NCBI GenBank assembly: GCA_032718475.1
Contig: JAUCBJ010003201.1
Location: 54,976 to 118,975 of the forward strand
DNA from: Nemertoderma westbladi
Taxonomy: Eukaryota > Xenacoelomorpha > Nemertodermatida > Nemertodermatidae
Direction: 5' to 3'
Length of the DNA: 64,000 nucleotides
Shown here: positions 49,348 to 60,692 of the stretch, one piece after another
Position numbering within the stretch: the first letter of the stretch is position 1
How the letters are laid out: each line of letters opens with the position of its first letter
The notes under the pieces: generated by a model
What the model saw: only the letters and a program-made list of their open reading frames with translations
The model's database searches: none
What the model was told of the DNA's origin: nothing
Position numbers and translations under genes: made by a program

Positions 49348-49733
49348 ACAATAGTAAAGGAGAATGATGCAAGTCTTACCACCACAATAGTAAAGGAGAA
49401 TGGTGCAAGTCTTACCACCACAATAGTAAAGGAGAATGGTGCAAGTCTTACCACCACAATAGTAAAGGAGAATGGTGCAAGTCTTACATTCCCAGCACAA
49501 TAGTCCACCACAATAGTAAAGGAGAATGGGGCAAGTCTTACATTCCCAGCACAATAGTCCACCACAATAGTAAAGGAGAATGGTGCAAGTCTTACCACCA
49601 CAATAGTAAAGGAGAATGGTGCAAGTCTTACATTCCCAGCACAATAGTCCACCACAATAGTAAAGGAGAATGGTGCAAGTCTTACCACCACAATAGTAAA
49701 GGAGAATGGTGCAAGTCTTACATTCCCACCTTG
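49348..49733. repeat. 36/54-bp minisatellite array, right block
   Basis: Same units as 44826-45666, resuming mid-unit after the LINE and ending at CATTCCCACCTTGG. Seven to nine units remain. Confidence 0.95.
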
Positions 49734-50285
49734 GTTGGCGTTGGGTTTAAATCTGTTTCCGTGAGGGCCAGGGGTGTTTTCGTTTCTGTCTTTTCTCATA
49801 AAATTTTTCAACTATCAGTCGAAGTTTTTCGCTTAAGAACTCTGTGTAAATTATCTTAACATAAGAACATGTGTGGCGAAAGTTTAATAAAAGGTAAAGA
49901 TTTAATATATTTTCAAATTATTGTCTGTCTATTAAATATTAAATTATATTTATTATTAGTAAACAATATCTTTGTATATAATGGCACAAATAACAAAAAC
50001 AAACAAATTACGGACAATATAGGATTTAATAATATAATATATAATTTGTTGCTAGTACAGAAATAATGGCACGGGTCTATTACAATAATTTAATTACAAT
50101 TTGATAAAAATTAACTGTAAAAATATTTATCTTGTATCTAGCTGATGAGGCTAGTAAATTTACATTAATAATTACACAGTTAATATAAATATAACATCGT
50201 ATCCATAATGTAAATGGAGGCGATAATGTTCAATCGATAAACAAAATAAAATGAGGGCCGGTGGTTCGTTCAAGCAGTGTTAGAT
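49734..50285. other. Non-coding, AT-rich
   Basis: No gene supported. The 65-codon frame at 49869-50066 is AT-rich noise. Confidence 0.5.
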
Positions 50286-52535
50286 TACGGTTCGTATGTT
50301 AGATCCTGTACGTTAGATCTTGTACGTTAGATCCTGTACAATATATCTTGTACGTTAGATCCTGTACGTTAGATCCTGTACAATATATCTTGTACGTTAG
50401 ATATTGTACGTTAGATCCTGTAAGTTGGTCATGTACGTTAGGTCCTGTACGTTAGATATTGTACGTTAGATCCTGTAAGTTGGGTCATGTACGTTAGGTC
50501 CTGTACGTTAGATCTTGTACGTTAGATCCTGTACGTTAGATCTTGTACGTTAGATCCTGTACAATATATCTTGTACGTTAGATATTGTACGTTAGATCCT
50601 GTAAGTTGGTCATGTACGTTAGGTCCTGTACGTTAGATATTGTACGTTAGATCCTGTAAGTTGGTCATGTACTTTAGGTCCTGTACAATATATCTTGTAC
50701 GTTAGATGTTGTACGTTAGATCCTGTACAATATATCTTGTACGTTAGATATTGTACGTTAGATCCTGCACGTTAGATCTTGTACGTTAGATCCTGTACAA
50801 TATATCTTGTACGTTAGATCCTGTACAATATATCTTGTACGTTAGATGTTGTACGTTAGATCCTGTACAATATATCTTGTACGTTAGATATTGTACGTTA
50901 GATCCTGCACGTTAGATCTTGTACGTTAGATCCTGTACAATATATCTTGTACGTTAGATGTTGTACGTTAGATCCTGTACAATATATCTTGTACGTTCGA
51001 TGTTGTACGTTAGATCCTGTACAATATATCTTGTACGTTAGATATTGTACGTTAGATCCTGCACGTTAGATCTTGTACGTTAGATCCTGTACAATATATC
51101 TTGTACGTTAGATGTTGTACGTTAGATCCTGTACAATATATCTTGTACGTTCGATGTTGTACGTTAGATCCTGTACAATATATCTTGTACGTTAGATATT
51201 GTACGTTAGATCCTGCACGTTAGATCTTGTACGTTAGATCCTGTACAATATATCTTGTACGTTAGATCCTGTACGTTAGATCCTGCACGTTAGATCTTGT
51301 ACGTTAGATCCTGTACAATATATCTTGTACGTTAGATCTTGTACGTTAGATCCTGCACGTTAGATCTTGTACGTTAGATCCTGTACAATATATCTTGTAC
51401 GTTAGATGTTGTACGTTAGATCCTGTACGTTGGATCATTGTACGTTAGGTCCTGTACGTTAGATCTTGTACGTTAGATCCTGTAAGTTGGTCATGTACTT
51501 TAGGTCCTGTACAATATATCTTGTACGTTAGATGTTGTACGTTAGATCCTGTAAGTTGGGTCATGTACGTTAGGTCCTGTACGTTAGATATTGTACGTTA
51601 GATCCTGCACGTTAGATCTTGTACGTTAGATCCTGTACAATATATATTGTACGTTAGATATTGTACGTTAGATCCTGTAAGTTGGTCATGTACGTTAGGT
51701 CCTGTACGTTAGATATTGTACGTTAGATCCTGTAAGTTGGTCATGTACTTTAGGTCCTGTACAATATATCTTGTACGTTAGATGTTGTACGTTAGATCCT
51801 GTAAGTTGGGTCATGTACGTTAGGTCCTGTACGTTAGATATTGTACGTTAGATCCTGCACGTTAGATCTTGTACGTTAGATCCTGTACAATATATCTTGT
51901 ACGTTAGATATTGTACGTTAGATCCTGTAAGTTGGTCATGTACGTTAGGTCCTGTACGTTAGATATTGTACGTTAGATCCTGTAAGTTGGTCATGTACTT
52001 TAGGTCCTGTACAATATATCTTGTACGTTAGATGTTGTACGTTAGATCCTGTAAGTTGGGTCATGTACGTTAGGTCCTGTACGTTAGATATTGTACGTTA
52101 GATCCTGTAAGTTGGGTCATGTACGTTAGGTCCTGTACAATATATCTTGCACGTTAGATGTTGTACGTTAGATCCTGTAAGTTGGGTCATGTACGTTAGG
52201 TCCTGTACGTTAGATATTGTACGTTAGATCCTGTAAGTTGGGTCATGTACGTTAGGTCCTGTACAATATATCTTGCACGTTAGATGTTGTACGTTAGATC
52301 CTGTAAGTTGGGTCATGTACGTTAGGTCCTGTACGTTAGATCCTGTACAATATATCTTGTACGTTAGATCCTGTACGTTAGATCATGTACAATATATCTT
52401 GTACGTTAGATCCTGTACAATATATCTTGTACGTTAGATCCAGCACGTTAGTTCCTGTGCGTTGGGTCATGTGCGTTAGATCTTGTATGTTAGATCCTGT
52501 ACGATATTGTACGTTAGATCTTGTACGTTACGTAT
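50286..52535. repeat. 14-bp minisatellite array (about 160 copies)
   Basis: Units GTACGTTAGATCCT, GTACGTTAGATCTT, GTACAATATATCTT, GTACGTTAGATATT, GTACGTTAGGTCCT and a 13/14-bp GTAAGTTGG(G)TCAT. Types follow each other in recurrent orders (for example the block near 50805-50905 again near 50935-51075), so there is higher-order duplication. The 13-bp units shift the register. Confidence 0.95.
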
Positions 52536-53424
52536 AGCGTTTGCTTATAATAAGTACAAGGAAAAAAAGTATGCTGATAATGGCTAAATTCTGATCATTT
52601 GGACTGGACAAAATCAAGTGTAAATGTGAAATATATTATAGATTATTTATGTTGGCGTAGAAAAAGCAAGTAATAAAACTAGGTGAAAAACTAAGTAAAA
52701 GTAATAAACTATATTAAATGGGTTAATTCTACAAAGGCACTACATAAACGCACATAAAATAATTGAATTAAATATACGAGCTAGTAATATTAGTGTGTGT
52801 ATGTGTGTACGTACATTGTACAATAGATATGAAACAGAGTTTACCTAAATCTTTGTTCATCTTTGATTTGAGCTTTGTTTGTTAGTTTTCGTTATTCGAC
52901 AAGGAATTTCCAGGAATTTGTTTTCGGAAACTTATTTGGCGTTTTATTGTAGCTTGTACGTACAGAAGAGAAGATAGATAACAAAAACACTAAATATGGA
53001 ATCGCCAAGAGAACAATTATTGATGTCAATCAAATGTTAACTGAGTAAGTGATAATACAGTATCTGGTATTTAGTGAAATCAGCCTGGAGCCGCATTTCC
53101 GATAAATAGGCCTGTTCCATCTCTAAATGTACAATGCAATTAATAACACACATAAAATTATTTACAGAGAACAACAATAAACATATGCAGCCCAACAAGA
53201 TTCAATATTTACTGCGCAATATGATATGCATATTATATAGTTATCATCAAGAATACCAAAAGTTCAACTAAACTAATAATTATGTTAATTTATTAAAATC
53301 GATTGTATCAACAATTTACAATAGATTTGGCACCAACAAACTACATAATTTCTGTACTTGTAACTGAGGGTTAGGGTGAGGTAATATTGAGTAAGTGTAT
53401 CCCCAAAAATATAAGCTATTTATA
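52536..53424. other. Non-coding, AT-rich
   Basis: No gene supported. A (TG)n-like run is near 52790-52810. Confidence 0.5.
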
Positions 53425-54325
53425 TGGCATTTTAGTGTCAATATTCAATACGAGTGATATTATTGATCGTTTTAAATAACGTTTCAAATTATTTTTCTTA
53501 TATTATTGGTTGATTTAAAACATGTTGTCTGTCTGTCGAAATATTTTGCTTGATATTATTGCTCTATTTAAATATCAGTTGAATTATTTCAAGTTCAACC
53601 GATAATTATAAGTAATAATTAAAGTAGTTTTAAATGAGACAGTGAATTATTTCGACCTATAATAAAATATAGCTCGTATTAAATGAGATCACCTGGTAGT
53701 GAATTATTTCGATCCAATATTATAATATATAGGTCGTATTAATTAAATGTATATCAGCTGGTATCCAGCTGATATCTTGTGATTCACTTCACACTTACTG
53801 TATGCAATATTGCACTACTGGGCCTAGCCGGACTGGAGTTTAGGTATGTCAGCACCTGATTCACAGTTCTGTTGTACCAGTATACTGCATATGCATGCAG
53901 GCATGCATACTCACTCCTGAACTCTGATACTGTAGTACTGGTAGTGGTACCGGTACGGTAAGTGAAGCATGTATAGAAGTGAATCATCAATATATCAGCT
54001 GGATACCAGCTGATCTACATTTAATTAATAAGAGCTATAATTTATTACAGGTCGAAATAATTTACTGTCTCATTTAAATCTACCTACAATCATCGGTTGA
54101 ACTTGAAATAATTCAACTGATATTTAAATAGAGCCTTTTATTTAAATTTATTTTTTTATAGATTTTTTTGAGATTTTATTTAAATAAAATAATTCAACAG
54201 ACAACATGTTTTAAATCAACCTATAATATTAAGCAAAATAATGCAGTTTTAAACATTATTTAAATCCATCAATAATATCACTCGTATTAAATTATTGAAT
54301 ATTGATACTAAATGTATTTTATACC
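53425..54325. mobile_element. Long inverted repeat (~0.9 kb), foldback or MITE-like
   Basis: Left arm about 53425-53795 and right arm about 53965-54325 are imperfect reverse complements. Matching blocks include AATACGAGTGATATTATTGA, TTGATTTAAAACATGTTGTC, CTATTTAAATATCAGTTGAA, TTATTTCAAGTTCAACCGAT and ATCAGCTGGTATCCAGCTGA. The last is itself a palindrome and occurs in both arms. The centre (about 170 bp) is unrelated and rich in TGCATGCA-type words. No coding region. A target duplication is not clear. Confidence 0.75.
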
Positions 54326-56456
54326 ATTATACTATTTACTTTATACTATTTTATGGTCCAGCATATATGCTCATCATGTAGACGCTGCACTGTCTTCGAT
54401 TAATCCGCGATTAAGTTAATATATCGGTAGTTTACGTCACAGGATCGACTGAAACTTAGTGGGCGGATTCCGAAATCAAATATCGGATTACATCATTGTA
54501 TTTATTATATTGCTTACAATACATTAATTTATCATTACATACATTTCAATCTGCCTCCATTTATCAACACGTAACAACTGTTCCACTTCACACACCATCA
54601 ACAAGTTAATTCTATCGTCCCGACGAACACAACACAAATACAGAGCAATCACCCTAACCCCTCTAGCCATCGTTGGTTAATGGCTCTACTTTGGGATGTG
54701 AGTCAGGAAATTTCCTAGACATTTTTCCTGAAATTTCTTATTTAATTAAATTAAACCGTGCTATGCACGATGAACTAGAGCTCTGACAATTCGCCCCCTA
54801 GCGGCAGACAGAGGAACTATAGACGTCAGTCTGTGTGTAGAACTTGTAAACTTTTGATAGACAACCCAAGTTTGGTTCAACTTCATCCAAGATTGACCGA
54901 CGTTAGCGTTCAAAGATTCTACCCAGCCAGCTTCAAACAAACTAAGTAATAGCTGCAGGAAGTAGAGCAGAGCTCCAGTTATAAAGCTTACTTATATAAA
55001 TATAATACAGAAATATACTTTTTGTTTTGTCAATTTCATTATTAACTATGATTTATATTACAAGCAATTTCTGAAATTAATACATAATTTAATTATTCCA
55101 CAATTGAATACTTCCTGCTATTTTGCCAGTTTATACACATTTTGAAAACACACAGGGAAACAGAAGTAGAGTAAACACTAAAAACAAGTTATTCGTGGTT
55201 TACAGTACTTGTGTTGAGTCGGTGTCTCTTCGGTCTTGTGGTCGTAAAAATACGGGTGAAGTATACTATTCCGGAAATTTCCTTGAAAAAAAAAACATAT
55301 TTCCGGAACACTGACATCCCTAGCTCTGCTACATGTCGTCAAGTACAAAAATATTTACAACAAAAAATTAACGAAAACCACGATGAAGCAGTTTCATATC
55401 ATAATATTGGATCAACCCCACCTTTTCACTTATTTTTACGAATACACTTCTCAGCAAGTTTTTAAAGTCGAACCGAAGAATCTGATTTAATGTGAGTGGC
55501 AAATTCAAAACTACAGCCTTCAGTAACACGCCGAACTCCTGGTCAATCGAATGCCAGTTAAGTTGATACAATTTCAATCACATAAACGTTAAACAACACA
55601 CCGTTGACTATCCAATCACATTTCCGGAGTGCATGCAGAGCAACAACTGTGTAGTCCATATCGAATAAATCAAAAGTCCGTGACGTTAATTAATTTAATT
55701 AAATATTTAAGTGAAATACCTAGCGGTATCTATCGCGACCAGTAAAGGGACCCGCTGCAGCGAGTTAAATACACAACAACGACAACCTCACCCTGGATGG
55801 TTTATAGAACTAAATTATTAATAAAAAAAAACAACAGCAAAATTATAACAACCGCGATCGACACAGTAATGAAACAACAAAAACACGATAATATTATATA
55901 ATCAATTAGACACGGAATCTACATACATCATCCAATTTATACTAATTAATAAGGCCTGAGATTGATACTAAAAGGGACGGATTAATTGCACATTAATTAA
56001 TTAAACCGCAATCAACTGCTGAGGTAAGTTACTTCCCAATGAATCCCCCAGCCGCGTCCGCACTCAATGAATTCGACGGCTGATTAACAAATTATATTAT
56101 ACAAAAACAATGACTTCTAGGACAGTATCTATTTACTAACTTTTATTGAATAAATACTAAGATCTAGAAGTTCTTGACATAAACAATATCAATAAGGTAA
56201 TGATAATAAAGGCACAAAAAATATATTAATTACCCTAATAATTATTCGTCATACATAGAGTAAGGGGGGACTAAAAATTACACAATTTAATGTTACCCAT
56301 ATGGTTACCCCCCCCCCCCCCCCCCCCCCGGCCCGCCGTTTACTACCTACAACATTTGTTGGCAATAAAATGGAAAGGCGGCTCATTTAGTGGAATTATT
56401 GTAAGGAATGTCGGGAATGTAGTAGATTGAATGAACACAGACTTCGTCTGGGTACA
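54326..56456. other. Non-coding, 3' flank of RASSF-like gene
   Basis: Contains a copy of the AGCGGCAGAC family near 54787-54935 and a poly-C tract at 56308-56329. Small frames here (55123-55314 +, 55211-55465 +, 55368-55577 -) show no recognisable domain. The 310 nt next to the RASSF stop are probably its 3' UTR. Confidence 0.45.
56142..56147 (-). promoter_or_regulatory. Candidate polyadenylation signal for RASSF-like gene
   Basis: TTTATT on + is AATAAA on -, about 310 nt beyond the exon-2 stop codon in the direction of transcription. Confidence 0.4.
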
Positions 56457-56596
56457 TTAAACCCAGACACCGTCTGGCACTGGCGTCCGTGATTTGAGAC
56501 CAATTAAAGGACTGCCAGACGGAAGTAATGATTTATTGGCTGCTTTTAGAATGCCGCTTCCGCGCCTCGGTAAGGTACCGCCAGTTACATCTGTAC
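56457..56596 (-). CDS. RASSF-like protein, exon 2 (C-terminal 46 codons)
   Basis: On the - strand an acceptor GTGATTTCTTTCAG ends at 56597. The exon then reads (G)GT ACA GAT... for 45 further residues to TAA at 56457-56459. The tail is basic and Gly/Ser/Pro-rich (LPRRGSGILKAANKSLLPSG, then ...RTPVPDGVWV). Exon 1 ends after one base of a codon and this exon supplies the other two (Gly), so phase and frame match exactly. The joined product is 405 residues. The exon is too short to stand out by length and is supported by splice signals, phase and coding look. A hydrophobic C-terminal VWV could be a PDZ-type ligand, which is only a guess. Confidence 0.82.
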
Positions 56597-59500
56597 CTGA
56601 AAGAAATCACCGATTATTAACTAATAAAAGTCACATGTGTTTAATTAAATAACCACATTTTAACAACTCCACTATTAATTAAGAATTCATTAATTAATTA
56701 AAATTAACGTGGACCAAGGCTACCTAGAATACCTTGTAGCCTTGTTCCCAACTTATTGAGATGCAGTTATTTGGAATTTAACGAGGGGGCTGCCCCCGAT
56801 CTAAATAACTCACCTTTACATCTCCAATAGCAATAATTTATTATTATTTAAAAACTCAGACAGTACAGTATGAAAAAGTGAGGTTAATAAGTAGCAATTA
56901 GAGCCAGATATAACCTGAAGGTAATTTCTATTTAACTAACTCACATAAAGCTAATTCCTATTTAACTAACTCACGTGAAGGTAATTCCTATTTAACTAAC
57001 TCACATGAAGGTAATTCCTATTTAACTAACTCACATGAAGGTAATTCCTATTTAACTAACTCACATGAAGGTAATTCCTATTTAACTAACTCACATGAAG
57101 GTAATTCCTATTTAACTAACTCACATGAAGGTAATTCCTATTTAACTAACTCACATGAAGGTAATTCCTATTTAACTAACTCACATGAAGGTAATTCCTA
57201 TTTAACTAACTCACGTGAAGGTAATTCCTATTTAACTAACTCACATGAAGGTAATTCCTATTTAACTAACTCACATGAAGGTAATTCCTATTTAACTAAC
57301 TCACATGAAGGTAATTCCTATTTAACTAACTCACATGAAGGTAATTCCTATTTAACTAACTCACATGAAGGTAATTCCTATTTAACTAACTCACATGAAG
57401 GTAATTCCTATTTAACTAACTCACATGAAGGTAATTCCTATTTAACTAACTCACGTGAAGGTAATTCCTATTTAACTAACTCACATGAAGGTAATTCCTA
57501 TTTAACTAACTCACGTGAAGGTAATTCCTATTTAACTAACTCACATGAAGGTAATTCCTATTTAACTAACTCACATGAAGGTAATTCCTATTTAACTAAC
57601 TCACATGAAGGTAATTCCTATTTAACTAACTCACATGAAGGTAATTCCTATTTAACTAACTCACATGAAGGTAATTCCTATTTAACTAACTCACATGAAG
57701 GTAATTCCTATTTAACTAACTCACATGAAGGTAATTCCTATTTAACTAACTCACATGAAGGTAATTCCTATTTAACTACCTCACATGAAGGTAATTCCTA
57801 TTTAACTAACTCACATGAAGGTAATTCCTATTTAACTAACTCACATGAAGGTAATTCCTATTTAACTAACTCACATGAAGGTAATTCCTATTTAACTAAC
57901 TCACATGAAGGTAATTCCTATTTAACTAACTCACATGAAGGTAATTCCTATGTTACTAACTCACATGAAGGTAATTCCTATTTAACTAACTCACATGAAG
58001 GTAATTCCTATTTAACTAACTCACATGAAGGTAATTCCTATTTAACTAACTCACATGAAGGTAATTCATATTTAACTAACTCACATGAAGGTAATTCCTA
58101 TTTAACTAACTCACATGAAGATAATTCCTATTTAACTAACTCACATGAAGGTAATTCCTATTTAACTAACTCACATGAAGGTAATTCCTATTTAACTAAC
58201 TCACATGAAGATAATTCCTATTTAACTAACTCACATGAAGGTAATTCCTATTTAACTAACTCACATGAAGGTAATTCCTATTTAACTAACTCACATGAAG
58301 GTAATTCCTATTTAACTAACTCACCTGAAGGTAATTCCTATTTAACTAACTCACGTGAAGGTAATTCCTATTTAACTAACTCACATGAAGGTAATTCCTA
58401 TTTAACTAACTCACATGAAGGTAATTCCTATTTAACTAACTCACATGAAGGTAATTCCTATTTAACTAACTCACATGTAGGTAATTCCTATTTAACTAAC
58501 TCACATGAAGGTAATTCCTATTTAACTAACTCACATGAAGGTAATTCCTATTTAACTAAATCACCTGAAGCTATTTCCTATTTAACTAACTCACATGAAG
58601 GTAATTCATATTTAACTAACTCACATGAAGGTAATTCCTATTTAACTAACTCACATGAAGATAATTCCTATTTAACTAACTCACACGAAGGTAATTCCTA
58701 TTTAACTAACTCACATGAAGGTAATTCCTATTTAACTAACTCACATGAAGGTAATTCCTATTTAACTAACTCACATGAAGGTAATTCCTATTTAACTAAC
58801 TCACATGAAGGTAATTCCTATTTAACTAACTCACATGAAGGTAATTCCTATTTAACTAACTCACCTGAAGGTAATTCCTATTTAACTAACTCACGTGAAG
58901 GTAATTCCTATTTAACTAACTCACATGAAGGTAATTCCTATTTAACTAACTCACATGAAGGTAATTCCTATTTAACTAACTCACATGAAGGTAATTCCTA
59001 TTTAACTAACTCACATGAAGGTAATTCCTATTTAACTAACTCACATGAAGGTAATTCCTATTTAACTAACTCACATGAAGGTAATTCCTATTTAACTAAC
59101 TCACATGAAGGTAATTCCTATTTAACTAACTCACCTGAAGGTAATTCCTATTTAACTAACTCACGTGAAGGTAATTCCTATTTAACTAACTCACATGAAG
59201 GTAATTCCTATTTAACTAACTCACATGAAGGTAATTCCTATTTAACTAACTCACATGAAGGTAATTCCTATTTAACTAACTCACATGAAGGTAATTCCTA
59301 TTTAACTAACTCACATGAACGTAATTCCTATTTAACTAACTCACCTGAAGGTATTTCCTATTTAACTAACTCACCTGAAGGTAATTCCTATTTAACTAAC
59401 TCACATGAAGGTAATTCCTATTTAACTAACTCACATGAAGGTAATTCCTATTTAACTAACTCACATGAAGGTAATTCCTATTTAACTAACTCACATGAAG

Positions 59501-59614
59501 GTAATTCCTATTTAACTAACTCACATGAAGGTAATTCCTATTTAACTAACTCACACGAAGGTAATTCCTATTTAACTAACTCACATGAAGGTAATTCCTA
59601 TTTAACTAACTCAC
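56597..59614 (-). other. Intron of RASSF-like gene (3018 nt, 90% minisatellite)
   Basis: GT at 59614-59613 and AG at 56598-56597 bound a phase-1 intron. The first ~2.7 kb (59614 down to 56911) is the 30-bp array. The remaining ~310 nt are unique, AT-rich and contain the acceptor tract, with a plausible TTAATAAT-type branch region 15-25 nt before the AG. Confidence 0.82.
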
Positions 59615-59621
59615 CTGAAGG
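56911..59621. repeat. 30-bp minisatellite made of the exon-1 5' splice site (about 90 copies)
   Basis: Units on + begin TCACATGAAGG and end TTTAACTAAC. On the - (gene) strand each reads CCTTCA(T/G/C)GTGAGTTAGTT and so on. Register is perfect from 56941 to 59621, every unit is exactly 30 bp and no indel occurs. The last unit overlaps the final seven coding bases of exon 1 (CCTTCAG) and the genuine donor. Most copies have T before GTGAGT. CAG|GTGAGT occurs at 58321, 58861, 59131, 59341, 59371 and 59611, and CAC|GTGAGT at 56971, 57211, 57451, 57511, 58351, 58891 and 59161. The outermost copies (56911, 56941) are the most diverged. Confidence 0.98.
59609..59617 (-). promoter_or_regulatory. Authentic 5' splice donor CAG|GTGAGT of RASSF exon 1
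   Basis: On the - strand the exon ends ...CCTTCAG at 59615 and the intron starts GTGAGT, a full match to the consensus MAG|GTRAGT. Thirty nt further in, the next copy has CAT|GTGAGT. Confidence 0.85.
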
Positions 59622-60692
59622 CCGATTCTCTGTAATCGGAGGTTTTAATTTACAATCAGTCATAAATATACTAAGATTAGCCTGACGGATGTCTCTATTA
59701 AGAGACTCGAATTGGTTCTGCGATTCAATAAGTTTCGCATCGAGTTCTTTAGTTCGGGAATCGAGGTCGTCTGAAAGTACCGCGTTCGAGATGTGGGACT
59801 GTTCCAAAGACTCTAGTCTACCTCGAATCCTGTCGGTCTCCATGGAAACAGCCCGGGTCGTATCCGCCTCTAATTGCTCCATCTTCAACCGTTGCTTCAG
59901 CAATGTCAGCTGGTCGGTTAGGCTGTAGACGCTGCCCTTGGCGGAGGTCAGTCTGCCACTAACATCGGATAGGCGAGACTCAAACTCCCGTTTATCTACT
60001 ATCGCCTTCCTCAGGGAATCCCTTTCTGATACAATCGAAGATTCTACTTTATCCACATCTTCCAGATAGCGATTCTGTTTATGCAGGACGTCATTGGTTT
60101 CGTTCAACCGTTTCTCTAACGTCTCGTAAACTTCATCAACGTCTTCGAGCACCTCCGTGCTGTTTAATGTTTCATCGAGTTTCATCATATCTTTCTGTTG
60201 GAGTTTAAGTTTTTCCTGTTGGAAGCCGATAAGTCGCAGAAGGTCGTCGTAACTGCAGCTCGCACCTTGGCGACTAGTGATGGGATTACGACCTTCTAGA
60301 ACGCTGTACCTCCTTGTAGACCGTGGTGCGGGAGCTACAACTGTGTTACTAACAGGTTTATTAATATCAGATGGATCTTTTAGCAGAGTTGTATGTTTTC
60401 TACTGCGGTTTGGTCGCGTTTCGGTATGGCTATTATTATAATTTGGTTTTTTGTCCCGGAGGTAAAGTCGCACGCCGGAGTGGAAGAATGAGTTTTTGGC
60501 GAGGCAATGGAGAACGAGTTCGCTCGCCGCTAGAGGGCGTTCGGGGCGCGACCCGCACCTTTCCACCAGCCAATAGTCGCCGGACTTTCCGGTGGAGCGG
60601 ACGAGAGCGTTGACCACGTCGGAACTCGTTGTATTCTCGCTGAGTCCCCGAACAGAGCGAGGGATCCCGTCCACAGATACGTTCACTTCCAT
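59615..60692 (-). CDS. N-terminal Ras-association (RASSF7-10-type) protein, exon 1
   Basis: Encodes residues 1-359 plus one base. A Ras-association/ubiquitin-like domain occupies about residues 2-79 (VSVDGIPRSVRGLSENTTSS, then DVVNALV and YWLVERCGS). A Ser/Arg-rich linker (80-145) follows. Coiled coil runs at about 150-345, beginning LLRLIGFQQEKLKLQQKDMM, the pattern that follows the RA domain in N-terminal RASSF proteins. These are scaffolds in junction, Hippo/JNK and mitotic signalling. The RASSF9/10 branch is my best guess. The start is an ATG in good context (GGAAATGG). Read without splicing, the frame adds only GELVK and stops in the first repeat unit, so intron retention would give a 364-residue form lacking the exon-2 tail. 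Confidence 0.9.

Noticed and set aside
59598-59614. RASSF protein simply ending ...PSGELVK inside the first repeat unit
   Set aside because: A consensus donor lies exactly at the exon/repeat edge and a phase-matched exon exists beyond the array. The short ending remains possible as an intron-retention form.
56911-59621. CRISPR-like array
   Set aside because: Eukaryotic context and no spacers. Units are contiguous, so it is a minisatellite.
60371-60613. 80-codon + frame opposite RASSF exon 1
   Set aside because: Antisense shadow of the linker/RA-domain coding sequence.
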